Under the pieces are notes generated by a model that did not search any database, had not been told where the DNA came from, and was given only the letters and a program-made list of their open reading frames with translations. This document shows positions 35,564 through 48,114 of a DNA stretch of 64,000 bases, piece after piece. The position numbers were made by a program, and so were the translations under genes. This DNA is from Pseudomonas flexibilis (GTDB taxonomy: Bacteria; Pseudomonadota; Gammaproteobacteria; Pseudomonadales; Pseudomonadaceae). Position 1 is the first letter of the stretch. Every line of letters starts with the position of its first letter. The stretch covers positions 1 through 64,000 of the forward strand of contig NZ_JRUD01000011.1 of assembly GCF_000802425.1 (NCBI RefSeq), written 5' to 3'.

Positions 35564-36196
35564 GTGGCCCGATCCAAGACCAGTCAACGCTGGCTGAAAG
35601 AACACTTCGACGACCCTTACGTAAAGATGGCTCAGCGCGACGGTTATCGCTCGCGGGCCAGCTACAAGCTGCTGGAGATCCAGGAAAAGGACCGCATCCT
35701 GCGCCCCGGCATGACGGTCGTCGATCTGGGCGCGGCCCCCGGTGGCTGGTCGCAGGTGACCAGCCGGGTGATTGGCGACAAGGGGCGGCTGATCGCCTCG
35801 GACATCCTGGAGATGGACTCGATCCCCGACGTCACCTTCATCCAGGGCGATTTCACCGACGATGCGGTGTTCGCCCGGCTGCTCGAAGCGATCGGTGATC
35901 ATCCCGTCGACCTTGTGATTTCCGATATGGCCCCCAATATGAGTGGGGTGCGGGCCGCGGATCAGCCGCGTGCCATGTACCTGTGCGAGCTGGCGCTGGA
36001 TCTGGCCAGTCGCGTGCTGCGGCCTGGTGGCGATTTCCTGATCAAGATCTTCCAGGGCGAAGGTTTCGATGCGTACCACAAGCAGACGCGGGAGATGTTC
36101 GAGAAGGTGCAGATCCGCAAGCCGTTGTCCTCGCGTGATCGCTCCCGGGAGCAGTACCTCCTGGCGCGTGGTTTCCGCGGCGCTCCGATGCAGTGA
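35564..36196 (+). CDS. rlmE: 23S rRNA 2'-O-ribose methyltransferase RlmE (RrmJ/FtsJ)
   Basis: This 210-residue enzyme methylates U2552 in the A loop of 23S rRNA. The SAM motif is [16 protein letters not shown], the catalytic K-D-K-E set includes the D of [10 protein letters not shown] and the K of [14 protein letters not shown], and [10 protein letters not shown] near the N-terminus supplies the first Lys. The start is GTG at 35564 after CAAGAGG. ftsH follows 142 bp downstream, the conserved rlmE-ftsH order. Confidence 0.96.
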   Translation: MARSKTSQRWLKEHFDDPYVKMAQRDGYRSRASYKLLEIQEKDRILRPGMTVVDLGAAPGGWSQVTSRVIGDKGRLIASDILEMDSIPDVTFIQGDFTDDAVFARLLEAIGDHPVDLVISDMAPNMSGVRAADQPRAMYLCELALDLASRVLRPGGDFLIKIFQGEGFDAYHKQTREMFEKVQIRKPLSSRDRSREQYLLARGFRGAPMQ

Positions 36197-36338
36197 AGTG
36201 CCGAGCCGGTAGTCAAAGGTTCATAAAGGGTTACAGACGCCACCTGCCCCGGCAGGGGTTGTGTAGTAAGTTAGGCCGGGTAATCAACCAGCCGCGTGCG
36301 GGAGTTGCCTCGAACGGAGCGACTCAGAGGGTAGCGAA

Positions 36339-38255
<1,917 letters not shown>

Positions 38256-38257
38256 GC

Positions 38258-39109
38258 ATGAGTAACATTTGTCTCCCGACCCGGCTGCCGTGTGGCAGCC
38301 GGGTTCTTGATCTGGCCCGTCCGCATGTGATGGGCATCCTGAATGTCACCCCTGACTCCTTTTCCGATGGCGGCAGCTACACTGAGCGCGACAAGGCGTT
38401 GCGGCACGCCGCGGCGATGGTCGAGGCAGGGGCGACCCTGATTGATGTCGGCGGTGAGTCGACTCGCCCCGGTGCGCGCGCGGTCTCTCCCAGCGAGGAG
38501 TTGGAGCGTGTGGCTCCGGTGGTCGAGGTCATTGCTCGCGAGCTGGATGTGGTGATCTCTGTCGACACCTCAACCCCCGCAGTGATGCGTGAATGCGGGC
38601 GGCTCGGTGCCGGGCTGATCAACGATGTCCGTTCGCTGCAACGCGATGGTGCGCTGGATGCGGTGGCGGACAGTGCCATGGCGGTCTGTCTGATGCACAT
38701 GCTCGGCGAGCCCGGCAACATGCAGGACAATCCGTCCTATGGAGACGTTACTCGGGACGTTGAGCAGTTCCTGCGTGAGCGCATGGACGTCTGTCAGTCG
38801 GCTGGTATTGCTGCTGAGCGCATCGTTCTGGATCCCGGTTTTGGTTTCGCCAAGAGCCTCGACCACAATCTGGTGCTTTTCAGGCATATGGAAGAATTGC
38901 ACCAGCTGGGTCGCCCGCTGCTCGTGGGTGTATCTCGCAAGAGCATGATCGGCCAGGTGTTGGGGCGCGACGTCAAGCAGCGCCTTCCCGGCAGTTTGGC
39001 GCTGGCGGCGCTGGCGGTGATCAAGGGGGCTCGAATCATTCGCGTTCATGATGTGGCGGAAACGGTCGATGTAGTCAGGATGATTGCAGCAGTCGAAACT
39101 GCCGATTGA
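38258..39109 (+). CDS. folP: dihydropteroate synthase
   Basis: This 283-residue enzyme condenses p-aminobenzoate with the pterin pyrophosphate in folate synthesis and is the sulfonamide target. Motifs: [16 protein letters not shown] (24-39), [48 protein letters not shown] and [15 protein letters not shown]. It starts 2 bp after the ftsH stop, with the ribosome binding site inside ftsH, and glmM follows, so ftsH-folP-glmM form one operon. Confidence 0.97.
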   Translation: MSNICLPTRLPCGSRVLDLARPHVMGILNVTPDSFSDGGSYTERDKALRHAAAMVEAGATLIDVGGESTRPGARAVSPSEELERVAPVVEVIARELDVVISVDTSTPAVMRECGRLGAGLINDVRSLQRDGALDAVADSAMAVCLMHMLGEPGNMQDNPSYGDVTRDVEQFLRERMDVCQSAGIAAERIVLDPGFGFAKSLDHNLVLFRHMEELHQLGRPLLVGVSRKSMIGQVLGRDVKQRLPGSLALAALAVIKGARIIRVHDVAETVDVVRMIAAVETAD

Positions 39110-39125
39110 GGCAGATGGAGTAGAG

Positions 39126-40460
39126 ATGACGAGAAAGTATTTCGGTACCGACGGCATTCGCGGTCGGGTTGGCCAGTTCCCCATTACCCCTGACTTCGTG
39201 CTCAAGCTGGGCTGGGCGGCGGGCGTCGCGTTTCGGCGCGAAGGCATCTGCCGGGTACTGATCGGCAAGGACACGCGCATCTCCGGTTACATGTTCGAAT
39301 CGGCCCTGGAGGCTGGACTGGTGGCCGCCGGTGCCGACGTGATGCTGCTGGGGCCAATGCCGACACCGGCCATTGCCTATCTGACGCGCACCTTCCATGC
39401 CGAGGCCGGCATCGTCATCAGTGCCTCGCACAATCCCTATTACGACAACGGCATCAAGTTCTTCTCTGGTCAGGGCACCAAGCTGCCCGACGATATCGAG
39501 GCGAAAGTCGAGGCGCTGCTCGACGAGCCGATGATTGTGTCCGAGTCGATCGGCAAGGTGTCGCGCATCAACGACGCCGCTGGCCGCTACATCGAGTTCT
39601 GCAAGAGCAGCGTGCCCACCAGCACTCGTTTTGCTGGTCTGAAGCTGGTGGTCGATTGCGCGCACGGTGCGACCTACAAGGTGGCGCCGAGCGTTTTTCG
39701 CGAGCTGGGGGCTACGGTGAGCGTGCTCTCGGCGCAGCCGGACGGGCTGAATATCAATGAAGGTTGTGGTTCGACCCATATGGAGTCACTCCAGGCTGAA
39801 GTGGTCAGTCAGGGTGCGGACCTTGGTGTTGCTTTCGATGGTGATGGTGACCGGGTGCTGATGGTCGACCACACTGGGCGCGTGGTCGATGGTGACGAGC
39901 TGCTGTTCATCATCGCGCGCGACTTGAAGGAGCGCGGCCTGATGGGGGATGGTGGCGTCGTTGGCACCCTGATGAGCAACCTGGGTCTTGAGCTGGCGTT
40001 GCGCGACATGCAAATCCCGTTCGCTCGTGCCAAGGTGGGTGACCGCTATGTAATGGCTGAGCTGCAGGAGCGTGGCTGGCAGCTCGGTGGGGAAAATTCA
40101 GGGCATATCGTCTGCTGCCGGCACACCACCACCGGAGATGCCATAATTGCCGCCCTGCAGGTCCTGCTGGCGCTCAAGCGGCGTGGCGAAACACTGCAGC
40201 AGGCCTGCAGTGGCATTCGCAAATGCCCGCAGGTGCTGGTCAACGTGAAGTTCAGCGGCGGCAAGGATCCCGTCGATAATCCCTCAGTGCAGGAGGCATG
40301 TGATGAGGTTACCCGTAAGATGGCCGGGCGAGGTCGGGTCTTGCTGCGCAAGTCCGGCACCGAGCCATTGGTTCGCGTCATGGTCGAAGGCGATGACGAG
40401 GCCCAGGTGCGGCAGCATGCCGAAGCGCTTGCCAGGGTCGTCGCCGACGCCTGCGCATAA
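39126..40460 (+). CDS. glmM: phosphoglucosamine mutase
   Basis: This 444-residue enzyme converts glucosamine-6-phosphate to glucosamine-1-phosphate for cell-wall precursors. The phosphoserine is S101 in [13 protein letters not shown], the metal loop is [13 protein letters not shown], the sugar-binding loop GGENSGHIV, and the phosphate-binding loop [15 protein letters not shown]. The ATG at 39126 (GGAGTAG upstream) opens with [13 protein letters not shown]; longer starts in the same frame only read folP sequence. Confidence 0.97.
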   Translation: MTRKYFGTDGIRGRVGQFPITPDFVLKLGWAAGVAFRREGICRVLIGKDTRISGYMFESALEAGLVAAGADVMLLGPMPTPAIAYLTRTFHAEAGIVISASHNPYYDNGIKFFSGQGTKLPDDIEAKVEALLDEPMIVSESIGKVSRINDAAGRYIEFCKSSVPTSTRFAGLKLVVDCAHGATYKVAPSVFRELGATVSVLSAQPDGLNINEGCGSTHMESLQAEVVSQGADLGVAFDGDGDRVLMVDHTGRVVDGDELLFIIARDLKERGLMGDGGVVGTLMSNLGLELALRDMQIPFARAKVGDRYVMAELQERGWQLGGENSGHIVCCRHTTTGDAIIAALQVLLALKRRGETLQQACSGIRKCPQVLVNVKFSGGKDPVDNPSVQEACDEVTRKMAGRGRVLLRKSGTEPLVRVMVEGDDEAQVRQHAEALARVVADACA

Positions 40461-40470
40461 GCGAAATGGT

Positions 40471-40507
40471 CAGGCAGGTGAATCTATGTGTTTGATTCGC
40501 TTGCCTG
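40471..40507 (+). promoter_or_regulatory. stem-loop in the tpiA leader
   Basis: CAGGCAGGTGAATC (40471-40484) pairs with GATTCGCTTGCCTG (40494-40507) over 14 pairs if two G-U pairs are allowed. Only TATTG follows, so it is a poor terminator. It lies in the 99-bp glmM-tpiA gap. Confidence 0.5.
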
Positions 40508-40559
40508 TATTGAAAGTCTTGGGTAACATCTGCGCCCACTTTGACCGACGAGGTAAAGC

Positions 40560-41315
40560 ATGCGTCGACCACTGGTAGCCGGTAACTGGAAGATGCACGG
40601 TACCCGCGCCAGCGTAGCTGAATTGATCAGGGGTCTTCGTCAGCTGGCTTTGCCGGTAGGGGTCGAGATTGCTGTGATTCCGCCCGCGCTGTACGTCACT
40701 CAGGTGGTGACTGGGCTCGAGGGGAAGGCGATCGGTGTGGGTGCGCAGAATTGCGCGGTCGAGCCGATGCAAGGTGCGTTGACGGGTGAGATAGCTGCTA
40801 GTCAGCTGGCTGACTCCGGGTGTGCCTACGTATTGGTTGGTCACTCCGAACGGCGTCAGATTCTCGGTGAAAGCGAGGCGATGCTGAGCCGAAAGTTCGC
40901 CGCTGCGCAGGCATGTGGGCTGATTCCGATCCTGTGTATCGGTGAGACGCTGGCGCAGCGTGAGGCGGGTAAGACCCTCGAGGTCGTGCAGCGTCAGTTG
41001 GGCAGTGTGATTGAGCAGCTGGGTGTTGGTGCATTTGCACGAGCGGTAGTTGCGTATGAGCCTGTCTGGGCAATTGGTACCGGGCTGACGGCAAGTCCTG
41101 AGCAGGCTCAGGAAGTGCATGCGTCGATCAGGGCGCAGTTGCGAACCGAGAGTGCCGATGTGGCGCGCGGTGTAAGAATTTTGTATGGCGGCAGTGTGAA
41201 GGCTGCCAATGCGGCTGAGCTGTTTGCCATGCCGGATATCGACGGTGGTCTCATTGGTGGGGCCTCTCTGAATGCGGATGAGTTTGGTGCGATCTGTCGT
41301 GCCGCGGGAAGCTGA
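40560..41315 (+). CDS. tpiA: triosephosphate isomerase
   Basis: This is a 251-residue TIM barrel of glycolysis and gluconeogenesis. Catalytic residues are visible: N9/K11 in AGNWKMHG, H95 in [10 protein letters not shown], and E167 in [11 protein letters not shown]; the phosphate loop is [10 protein letters not shown]. The start at 40560 is preceded by ACGAGGTAAAGC. Codon use in this gene, glmM and folP looks a little less G/C-biased than in carB or dnaK. secG follows after 2 bp. Confidence 0.97.
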   Translation: MRRPLVAGNWKMHGTRASVAELIRGLRQLALPVGVEIAVIPPALYVTQVVTGLEGKAIGVGAQNCAVEPMQGALTGEIAASQLADSGCAYVLVGHSERRQILGESEAMLSRKFAAAQACGLIPILCIGETLAQREAGKTLEVVQRQLGSVIEQLGVGAFARAVVAYEPVWAIGTGLTASPEQAQEVHASIRAQLRTESADVARGVRILYGGSVKAANAAELFAMPDIDGGLIGGASLNADEFGAICRAAGS

Positions 41316-41317
41316 AG

Positions 41318-41695
41318 ATGCTTGAGACTGTCGTGATCGTAGTTCATCTGCTAATGGCACTAGGCCTTGTTGGTCTTGTGCTGCTGCAGCAGGGAAAGGG
41401 TGCGGAGGCGGGTGCTTCCTTTGGTGCTGGTGCGTCTGGCACGGTGTTTGGAAGCCAGGGTTCTGCTACCTTTCTGAGTCGCGTTACTGGTATACTCGCC
41501 GCGGTTTTTTTCGTGACCAGTCTGGGTCTGGCGTATTTCGCCAGCCAGAAGGCGGAACAGCTCGGTCAGATCGGCTTGCCTGATCCGGCGGTGCTGGAAG
41601 TGCCGAAGAAGGTTGTCGAAGAAGATGTTCCTGTTCTTGAGGGGCGTTCGGCTCCGCAGGAAGCGGGTGATGTTCCGGAGGTTCCGGAACGGTAA
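41318..41695 (+). CDS. secG: protein translocase subunit SecG
   Basis: This 125-residue inner-membrane protein has two membrane segments ([22 protein letters not shown] and [23 protein letters not shown]) around the cytoplasmic loop [25 protein letters not shown], the SecG signature. A charged tail of about 40 residues follows. It is part of SecYEG. It follows tpiA by 2 bp and precedes tRNA-Leu by 11 bp, so the tRNA is probably processed from the same transcript, as in E. coli. Confidence 0.95.
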   Translation: MLETVVIVVHLLMALGLVGLVLLQQGKGAEAGASFGAGASGTVFGSQGSATFLSRVTGILAAVFFVTSLGLAYFASQKAEQLGQIGLPDPAVLEVPKKVVEEDVPVLEGRSAPQEAGDVPEVPER

Positions 41696-41706
41696 GGCAA
41701 GGTTTT

Positions 41707-41792
41707 GCCGAGGTGGTGGAATTGGTAGACACGCTACCTTGAGGTGGTAGTGGCCATAGGCTGTAGGGGTTCGAGTCCCCTCCTCGGTACCA
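41707..41792 (+). tRNA. tRNA-Leu (GAG)
   Basis: The 86-nt gene begins GCCGAGGTGG and ends CCTCGGTACCA with the CCA encoded. The anticodon stem CTACC/GGTAG encloses TTGAGGT, giving anticodon GAG at 41741-41743. The long variable arm and the T loop GGGGTTCGAGTCCCC are present. Confidence 0.97.
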
Positions 41793-41797
41793 TATCC

Positions 41798-41824
41798 AAG
41801 AGGCCCGCTTCATGCGGGTCTCTT
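41798..41824 (+). terminator. hairpin after tRNA-Leu
   Basis: AAGAGGCCCGC (41798-41808) pairs with GCGGGTCTCTT (41814-41824) with one G-U pair. The T run after it is weak, so it may end tpiA-secG-tRNA transcripts or guide tRNA 3' processing. Confidence 0.55.
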
Positions 41825-41842
41825 GCGTTCCGGCAGGTGCGA

Positions 41843-41871
41843 TTGACCGTGTTGGGACTCCTGCGTATACT
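41843..41871 (+). promoter_or_regulatory. strong sigma-70 promoter before rimP
   Basis: TTGACC (41843-41848), exactly 17 bases, then TATACT (41866-41871). Predicted start near 41878. It would drive the rimP-nusA-infB operon through a 209-nt leader, or a short RNA ending at 41988. Confidence 0.8.
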
Positions 41872-41877
41872 CGTGGC

Positions 41878-41988
41878 CCAGCTTTGTCGCGGCGTGGCGC
41901 CGGGAAGCCGGTCTTCCGTTTTTCCGGAGGGCTGATGGTTCCGGTCTCGCAACCCGCTGTAGCCAAGCCCCTGTCCAGGGGCTTTTTG
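41878..41988 (+). ncRNA. candidate leader or small RNA between promoter and terminator
   Basis: A strong promoter ends 6 bp before, and the intrinsic terminator AAGCCCCTG (41965-41973) with CAGGGGCTTTTTG (41976-41988) closes the unit at about 110 nt. CTTCCG/CGGAGG forms an internal hairpin with a T-rich loop. In E. coli, and as I recall in P. aeruginosa, a tRNA-Met gene lies here. This sequence has only resemblances at both ends (CGCGGCGTGG near 41889, GGTTC and CGCAACC near 41939-41953) and no anticodon arm. It may be a decayed tRNA, an attenuating leader, or an independent RNA. Confidence 0.4.
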
Positions 41989-42034
41989 TTGGCTGCGCAG
42001 TCTTCGAGTCATTCGTAAGGAATGGCAAGCATGG

Positions 42035-42057
42035 ATGGGCGTCTCGCCCATTTTTTA
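42035..42057 (+). terminator. terminator-like hairpin in the rimP leader
   Basis: ATGGGCG (42035-42041) pairs with CGCCCAT (42045-42051) across a three-base loop, followed by a T run. It ends 30 bp before rimP, so it would attenuate the operon. Confidence 0.75.
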
Positions 42058-42086
42058 TTTCACAAGAAAAAAAGAGGGGGCTCTCG

Positions 42087-42545
42087 ATGTCGAGCAAGCT
42101 AGAACAGTTGCAGGCGATAGTTGCTCCTGTAATAGAAGCCCTTGGCTATGAGTGCTGGGGTATCGAGTTTCTCTCCCAGGGCAAGCATTCCCTGCTGCGA
42201 ATCTATATTGATCATGCCGATGGCATCTTCATCGAGGACTGCGAAAAGGTCAGTCGTCAGGTGAGCGGTGTACTGGATGTGGAAGATCCGATCAGCAATG
42301 AGTACACCCTGGAAGTATCCTCCCCGGGAATGGATCGGCCTTTGTTCACCCTGGAGCAGTTTGCTGCTCATGCCGGAGAGCAGGTCAAGATCAAGTTGCG
42401 CGTGCCCTTCGAGGGGCGACGCAATTTCCAGGGTGTCCTGCGCGGGGTCGAGGAACAGGATGTGGTGGTGCTTGTAGACGATCACGAATTCCTCTTGCCG
42501 ATCGATTCGATCGACAAGGCCAACATCGTTCCCCGTTTTGATTAA
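42087..42545 (+). CDS. rimP: ribosome maturation factor RimP
   Basis: This 152-residue protein aids assembly of the 30S subunit. Family features: [66 protein letters not shown] and the C-terminal SH3-like part [29 protein letters not shown] precedes the ATG. It is the first gene of the rimP-nusA-infB operon. Confidence 0.96.
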   Translation: MSSKLEQLQAIVAPVIEALGYECWGIEFLSQGKHSLLRIYIDHADGIFIEDCEKVSRQVSGVLDVEDPISNEYTLEVSSPGMDRPLFTLEQFAAHAGEQVKIKLRVPFEGRRNFQGVLRGVEEQDVVVLVDDHEFLLPIDSIDKANIVPRFD

Positions 42546-42590
42546 GGCACGGATCCCGCGGATCCAATGGATTGCGAAGGCGAGGCGTAC

Positions 42591-44072
42591 ATGAGCAAAG
42601 AAGTACTGCTGGTGGTTGAGTCGGTATCCAATGAGAAAGGTGTACCGGCTGGTGTGATTTTCGAGGCGCTGGAGCTGGCTCTGGCCACCGCCACCAAGAA
42701 GCGCTACGAGGAAGAGGTCGATCTGCGGGTCGCCATCAATCGTCAGAGCGGCAATTATGAAACGTTCCGCTGCTGGACCGTGGTCGCCGATGAGGACCTG
42801 GTCAACCCGGCTGCCGAGCTGACCGTCGAGCAGGCGCAGGAGCGCAAGCCTGACGCCAAAGTGGGCGATCTGATCGAGGAGCCCATCGAGTCCATCGAAT
42901 TTGGTCGCATCGCCGCGCAGACCGCCAAGCAGGTCATCGTACAGAAGGTTCGCGAAGCCGAGCGTGCCCAGGTGGTTGATGCCTACCGTGGCAAGGTCGG
43001 CGAGATCGTTTCCGGCACCATCAAGAAGGTGACCCGTGACAGCTGCATCGTGGACTTGGGCAACAATGCCGAAGCCCTGCTGCCGCGCGAGGAAACTATT
43101 CCACGCGAGATCTTCCGTGTTGGCGGTCGCGTGCGCGCCCTGCTCAAGGAAATCCGCAGCGAGAACCGCGGCCCGCAGCTGATCCTGTCGCGCACCGATC
43201 CAAAGATGCTGATCGAGCTGTTCCGCATCGAGGTGCCGGAAATCGCCGAGGAACTCATCGAGGTCATGGCTGCCTCCCGCGACCCGGGTTCGCGCGCCAA
43301 GATCGCCGTGCGCTCCAAGGACAAGCGTATCGACCCGCAGGGCGCCTGCATCGGCATGCGCGGTTCCCGGGTGCAGGCCGTTTCCGGTGAGCTCGGCGGC
43401 GAGCGTGTGGACATCGTGCTCTGGGATGAAAATCCGGCCCAATTCGTCATCAACGCGATGTCGCCTGCCGAAGTGGTGGCGATCATTGTCGATGAAGACG
43501 CCCACGCCATGGATATTGCCGTGGCGGAAGACAACCTGGCCCAAGCCATCGGCCGCGGGGGTCAGAATGTGCGCCTGGCCAGCCAGCTGACAGGCTGGAC
43601 CCTCAACGTCATGACCGAGTCGGACATTCAGGCCAAGCAGCAGGCTGAAACCGGCGACATTCTAAAGGCCTTTGTCGATGATCTGGAGGTCGACGAGGAA
43701 CTGGCCCAGGTGCTGGTCGAAGAAGGCTTCACCAGCCTGGAGGAAATCGCCTACGTACCCATGGAAGAACTGCTGAGCATCGATGGATTCGATGAGGAAA
43801 TTGTTAACGAGCTGCGTGCCCGCGCCAAGGATCGCCTGCTAACCAGGGCGATCGCGACCGAGGAAAAGCTCGCAGACGTACAGCCGGCCGAAGATTTGCT
43901 GTCGCTCGATGGGATGACCAAGGAGCTGGCGGTGGAACTGGCAGTGCGGGGCGTGGCTACCCGCGAAGACCTGGCCGAGCAGTCGATCGACGACCTGCTC
44001 GAGATCGACGGCATGGACGAAGAGCGTGCCGGCAAGCTGATCATGGCCGCCCGAGCCCATTGGTTCGAGTAA
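42591..44072 (+). CDS. nusA: transcription termination/antitermination factor NusA
   Basis: This is a 493-residue RNA polymerase-associated protein. The N-terminal polymerase-binding domain covers about 1-130, the S1 domain [21 protein letters not shown] follows. Two KH domains contain [21 protein letters not shown] and [21 protein letters not shown]. Two acidic C-terminal repeats ([21 protein letters not shown] and [22 protein letters not shown]) are typical of gamma-proteobacteria. ATG at 42591; an in-frame ATG 24 bases upstream is inferior. Confidence 0.97.
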   Translation: MSKEVLLVVESVSNEKGVPAGVIFEALELALATATKKRYEEEVDLRVAINRQSGNYETFRCWTVVADEDLVNPAAELTVEQAQERKPDAKVGDLIEEPIESIEFGRIAAQTAKQVIVQKVREAERAQVVDAYRGKVGEIVSGTIKKVTRDSCIVDLGNNAEALLPREETIPREIFRVGGRVRALLKEIRSENRGPQLILSRTDPKMLIELFRIEVPEIAEELIEVMAASRDPGSRAKIAVRSKDKRIDPQGACIGMRGSRVQAVSGELGGERVDIVLWDENPAQFVINAMSPAEVVAIIVDEDAHAMDIAVAEDNLAQAIGRGGQNVRLASQLTGWTLNVMTESDIQAKQQAETGDILKAFVDDLEVDEELAQVLVEEGFTSLEEIAYVPMEELLSIDGFDEEIVNELRARAKDRLLTRAIATEEKLADVQPAEDLLSLDGMTKELAVELAVRGVATREDLAEQSIDDLLEIDGMDEERAGKLIMAARAHWFE

Positions 44073-44099
44073 GCAGTCGCGGCCTGAGGAGAGAGATGC

Positions 44100-46592
44100 A
44101 TGACGCAAGTCACGGTGAAAGAACTGGCCGATGTGGTCGCAACACCGGTCGAGCGCCTGCTGCAGCAGATGCGTGAGGCGGGTCTACCGCACACGAGTGC
44201 CGAGCAAGTGGTGACCGACAATGAGAAACAGACCCTGTTGAACCACCTGAAGGGGGACGGCTCCAAGGCCGAAGGTCCGCGCAAGATCACCTTGCAGCGC
44301 AAGACTACCCAGACCCTGAAGGTGTCTGGCAGCAAGACTATCAGCGTAGAAGTCCGTAAGAAGAAGACCTACGTCAAGCGCAGCCCTGCCGAGATCGAGG
44401 CCGAGCAGCAGCGCGAGCTGGAGGCCCAGCGCGCCGCCGAGGAGGCCGCCGCGCGCCAGAAGGCTGAGGAAGCCCGCCGTCAGGCGGAAGAAGAAGCGGC
44501 TCGCCAGGCACGCCTGGAAGCGGAAAAGAGGGCCGGTTCTCCGGTGGTCGCACCGACTCCGGCAGCTGCCAAGGCCCCGGCTGCCGTGGCCGTTGCCGCG
44601 CCGAGCGAAGAACGCAAGAAGGAAGAGCCGCGCCGCGTCGAGCGTGCCCGCGATGACGACGAGCGTCGTGACCGCAAGGGCGCCCAGCGTCCGTCGCTGA
44701 AGGACAAGGGTCCGGCGCCGCGTATCGCGCCGCGCAATGCCGAAGACGAGGGCGAAGCCTTCCGTCGTGGCGGTCGTGGCGGCAAGGGCCGCCTGAAGAA
44801 GCGCAACCAGCATGGGTTCCAGAGCCCGAGCGGCCCGGTCGTGCGCGACGTGGCCATCGGCGAAACCATCACGGTGTCCGAACTGGCCCAGCAGATGGCC
44901 ATCAAGGCCGCCGAAGTCATCAAGTTCATGTTCAAGATGGGCTCGCCCGTCACCATCAACCAGGTGCTCGATCAGGAGACCGCTCAACTGGTCGCCGAGG
45001 AATTCGGGCACAAGGTCAAGCTGGTGAGCGACAACGCCCTGGAAGAGCAACTGGCCGAATCCCTGAAGTTCGAGGGCGAGAGCGCACCGCGCGCACCGGT
45101 GGTGACCGTGATGGGTCACGTCGACCACGGCAAGACCTCGCTGCTCGACTACATCCGTCGTACCAAGGTGGCGGTCGGCGAAGCCGGCGGCATTACCCAG
45201 CACATCGGCGCCTACCACGTGCAGACCGATCGTGGCATGGTCACCTTCCTGGATACCCCCGGCCACGCCGCGTTCACCGCGATGCGTGCCCGTGGTGCCC
45301 AGGCGACCGATATCGTCATCCTGGTGGTGGCGGCGGACGATGGCGTGATGCCGCAGACCCAGGAAGCCGTGCAGCATGCCAAGGCCGCCGGTGTACCGAT
45401 CGTGGTCGCCATCAACAAGATCGACAAGCCCGAAGCCAATCCGGACAACATCAAGAACGGCCTGGCCGCGCTCGATGTGATTCCGGAAGAGTGGGGCGGC
45501 GATGCTCCGTTCATCCCGGTTTCCGCCAAGCTGGGCACCGGTATCGACGATCTGCTGGAAGCCGTGCTGCTGCAGGCCGAAGTGCTTGAGCTCAAGGCCA
45601 CGCCGTCCGCACCCGGTCGCGGTGTGGTGGTGGAGTCCCGTCTCGACAAGGGCCGTGGCCCGGTGGCCACCGTGCTGGTCCAGGACGGTACCCTGCGTCA
45701 GGGCGACGTGGTGCTGTGCGGCGTGAACTACGGCCGCGTGCGCGCGATGCTGGACGAGAACGGCAAGAACGTGAAGGAAGCCGGGCCCTCCATCCCTGTG
45801 GCGATTCTCGGCCTGGACGGCACGCCGGAAGCCGGTGATGACCTCACCGTGGTGGCCGACGAGAAGAAGGCCCGCGAAGTGGCACTGTTCCGTCAGGGCA
45901 AGTTCCGCGAGGTCAAACTGGCTCGCCAGCAGTCCGCCAAGCTCGAGAACATCTTCGAGACCATGGGTCAGGACGAGAAGAAGATGCTCAACATCGTCCT
46001 CAAGACCGATGTGCGCGGAACCCTGGAGGCCTTGCAGGGCGCCCTGTCCGAGCTGGGCAACCAGGAAGTGCAGGTGCGCGTGGTCGCCGCCGGTGTCGGT
46101 GGTATCACCGAGAGCGATGCCAACCTGGCGCTGGCTTCCAATGCGGTGCTGTTCGGCTTCAACGTGCGTGCCGACGCCGGCGCGCGCAAGATCGTCGAGC
46201 AGGAAGGCCTGGATCTGCGCTACTACAACGTCATCTACGACATCATCGAAGACGTCAAGAAGGCGCTGACCGGCATGCTGGGCAGCGAGGTGCGCGAGCA
46301 CATCCTGGGCATCGCCGAGGTGCGTGATGTGTTCCGCTCGCCGAAGTTTGGTGCGGTAGCCGGCTGCATGGTGGTTGAAGGCATCGTGCACCGTAACCGC
46401 CCGATCCGCGTGCTGCGCGAGGATGTGGTGATCTTCGAGGGCGAGCTGGAATCGCTGCGCCGCTTCAAGGACGACGTCGCCGAAGTGCGCGCCGGCATGG
46501 AGTGCGGTATCGGCGTGAAGAGCTACAACGACGTCAAGGTCGGCGACAAGATCGAAGTCTTCGAGAAGGTCCAGGTGGCCCGTACGCTGTAA
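44100..46592 (+). CDS. infB: translation initiation factor IF-2
   Basis: This 830-residue GTPase brings initiator tRNA to the ribosome. An N-terminal domain ([13 protein letters not shown]) is followed by a long Lys/Arg/Glu/Ala-rich linker at about 75-240. The GTPase domain has G1 GHVDHGKT at 339-346, [16 protein letters not shown] and SAKLG. The C-terminal domains bind fMet-tRNA. E. coli makes shorter forms from internal starts; I did not identify one here. A palindromic repeat separates it from rbfA. Confidence 0.97.
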   Translation: MTQVTVKELADVVATPVERLLQQMREAGLPHTSAEQVVTDNEKQTLLNHLKGDGSKAEGPRKITLQRKTTQTLKVSGSKTISVEVRKKKTYVKRSPAEIEAEQQRELEAQRAAEEAAARQKAEEARRQAEEEAARQARLEAEKRAGSPVVAPTPAAAKAPAAVAVAAPSEERKKEEPRRVERARDDDERRDRKGAQRPSLKDKGPAPRIAPRNAEDEGEAFRRGGRGGKGRLKKRNQHGFQSPSGPVVRDVAIGETITVSELAQQMAIKAAEVIKFMFKMGSPVTINQVLDQETAQLVAEEFGHKVKLVSDNALEEQLAESLKFEGESAPRAPVVTVMGHVDHGKTSLLDYIRRTKVAVGEAGGITQHIGAYHVQTDRGMVTFLDTPGHAAFTAMRARGAQATDIVILVVAADDGVMPQTQEAVQHAKAAGVPIVVAINKIDKPEANPDNIKNGLAALDVIPEEWGGDAPFIPVSAKLGTGIDDLLEAVLLQAEVLELKATPSAPGRGVVVESRLDKGRGPVATVLVQDGTLRQGDVVLCGVNYGRVRAMLDENGKNVKEAGPSIPVAILGLDGTPEAGDDLTVVADEKKAREVALFRQGKFREVKLARQQSAKLENIFETMGQDEKKMLNIVLKTDVRGTLEALQGALSELGNQEVQVRVVAAGVGGITESDANLALASNAVLFGFNVRADAGARKIVEQEGLDLRYYNVIYDIIEDVKKALTGMLGSEVREHILGIAEVRDVFRSPKFGAVAGCMVVEGIVHRNRPIRVLREDVVIFEGELESLRRFKDDVAEVRAGMECGIGVKSYNDVKVGDKIEVFEKVQVARTL

Positions 46593-46605
46593 GCGGACAC
46601 CTGCC

Positions 46606-46670
46606 GGAAGCTGGAAGCCGTCAGCCGGAGCCGCCCTTGTGGGCGGCGCCGGCTGGGGTTTCCAGCTTTT
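46606..46670 (+). repeat. long imperfect hairpin repeat (AGCTGGAAG family), copy 1
   Basis: A 30-nt left arm beginning GGAAGCTGGAAGCC pairs imperfectly with a right arm ending GGTTTCCAGCTTTT, with a GC-rich apex GCCGCCC/GGGCGGC around TTGT. A T run and GGCTTTT follow. It fills the infB-rbfA gap and shares its outer arms with the element at 48404. Confidence 0.65.
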
Positions 46671-46692
46671 GGCTTTTAGCGAGTAATGAATG

Positions 46693-47076
46693 ATGGCCAA
46701 AGAATATAGCCGTACCCAGCGCATCGGCGACCAGATGCAGCGCGAGCTGGCCCTGTTGATCCCCCGTGAAGTGAAGGACCCGCGCCTGGGTTTCATCACC
46801 ATCACCGCCGTGGATGTCAGTCGTGACATCGGCCATGCCAAGGTGTTCATCACCTTGATGGGTGACTTCGACGACGAGAAGCTGGCGCTGAACCTGGAGA
46901 TCCTCAACGATGCCGCCGGCTACCTGCGCATGCTGCTGGGCAAGTCCATGAAGCTGCGTAGCGTGCCGCAACTGCATTTCCACTACGACGCCAGCGTGCG
47001 CCGTGGCGCCGAATTGTCGGCGCTGATCGAGCGCGCGGTGGCCGAAGACCGTCGGCACGATCAGGGCGAGGAGTGA
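46693..47076 (+). CDS. rbfA: 30S ribosome-binding factor RbfA
   Basis: This is a 127-residue KH-like factor for late 16S rRNA maturation and cold adaptation. Signatures: [41 protein letters not shown], then [11 protein letters not shown] and [22 protein letters not shown]. Two adjacent ATG codons (46690 and 46693) are possible; MAKEYS is the usual opening. The stop lies 2 bp before the GTG start of truB used here. Confidence 0.95.
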   Translation: MAKEYSRTQRIGDQMQRELALLIPREVKDPRLGFITITAVDVSRDIGHAKVFITLMGDFDDEKLALNLEILNDAAGYLRMLLGKSMKLRSVPQLHFHYDASVRRGAELSALIERAVAEDRRHDQGEE

Positions 47077-47078
47077 GC

Positions 47079-47996
47079 GTGGCGCAAGTCAAACGTATTC
47101 GCCGCGCTGTGCATGGCGTGCTGATCCTCGACAAGCCACGCGGTTTCAGCTCCAACGCCGCGCTGCAGAAGGTGCGTTGGCTGCTCAACGCCGAGAAGGC
47201 CGGCCACACTGGCAGCCTCGATCCGCTGGCGACGGGTGTGCTGCCGCTGTGCTTCGGGGAGGCCACCAAGTTCTCCCAATACCTGCTGGATGCCGACAAG
47301 GCCTACGAGACCTTGGCCCGGCTTGGCGTCACCACCAGTACCGGCGACGCGGAAGGCGAGGTGCTGGAGCGTCGTGATGTTGCAGTGACCCGCGCCGATA
47401 TCGAAGCGCTGCTGCCGCGTTTTCGTGGCGATATCCAGCAGGTTCCGCCGATGTATTCGGCCCTGAAGAAGGACGGCCAGCCGCTGTACAAGCTGGCGCG
47501 CGCCGGCGAGGTAGTGGAGCGCGAGGCGCGTTCTGTTACTATCTCGCAGCTCGAACTGCTGGCTCTGGATAATGACCAGGCACGCCTGGCCGTCAGCTGC
47601 AGCAAGGGCACCTATATTCGTACCCTGGTCGAAGACCTCGGGCAGATGCTCGGTTGCGGCGCGCACGTCGCCGAGCTGCGCAGAACCCAGGCCGGCCCGT
47701 TCACGCTGGCCCAGGCGGTGAGCCTGGAAACGCTGGAACAGGCCCACGCAGAAGGCGGCTCCGAGGCGCTGGATCGTTTCCTGCTGCCGGTGGATTGCGG
47801 CCTGCAGGACTGGCCGGTGATCCAGTTGACCGAGCACAGCGCCTACTACTGGCTGCACGGACAGCCGGTACGCGCGCCTGGCGCACCGGAGCAGGGGCTG
47901 ATGCGGGTGCAGGATCATGCGGGACGCTTCATCGGTATCGGTGAGGCGAGCGACGACGGGCGCATCGCCCCGCGTCGACTGATTCGGTCGGAATGA
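47079..47996 (+). CDS. truB: tRNA pseudouridine-55 synthase
   Basis: This 305-residue enzyme makes pseudouridine 55 in the T loop of tRNAs. The catalytic aspartate is D48 in [25 protein letters not shown]. Further motifs: [29 protein letters not shown] and [18 protein letters not shown]-terminal PUA-like domain ends in [13 protein letters not shown] at 47079 with GAGGAG upstream gives the usual MAQVKRIRR start; GTG at 47073 is possible. A hairpin (GCGCCGC/GCGGCGC) follows at 48004-48022. Confidence 0.96.
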   Translation: MAQVKRIRRAVHGVLILDKPRGFSSNAALQKVRWLLNAEKAGHTGSLDPLATGVLPLCFGEATKFSQYLLDADKAYETLARLGVTTSTGDAEGEVLERRDVAVTRADIEALLPRFRGDIQQVPPMYSALKKDGQPLYKLARAGEVVEREARSVTISQLELLALDNDQARLAVSCSKGTYIRTLVEDLGQMLGCGAHVAELRRTQAGPFTLAQAVSLETLEQAHAEGGSEALDRFLLPVDCGLQDWPVIQLTEHSAYYWLHGQPVRAPGAPEQGLMRVQDHAGRFIGIGEASDDGRIAPRRLIRSE

Positions 47997-48114
47997 CCGT
48001 AACGCGCCGCCTCGTGCGGCGCACCCCGAGGGTGGCTGTCAACAGGCACGGTCATGCCTCTATTCATAAACACGGGAAGCGATTCCCGGCCTGTTCACTC
48101 AAGGAGCCCATACC

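Noticed and set aside
41878-41988. Possible SRP RNA or cobalamin riboswitch
   Set aside because: GGGAAGCCGG and CGCAACCC recall riboswitch boxes, but the order and spacing do not match, the downstream gene is rimP, and the SRP RNA tetraloop motif is absent.
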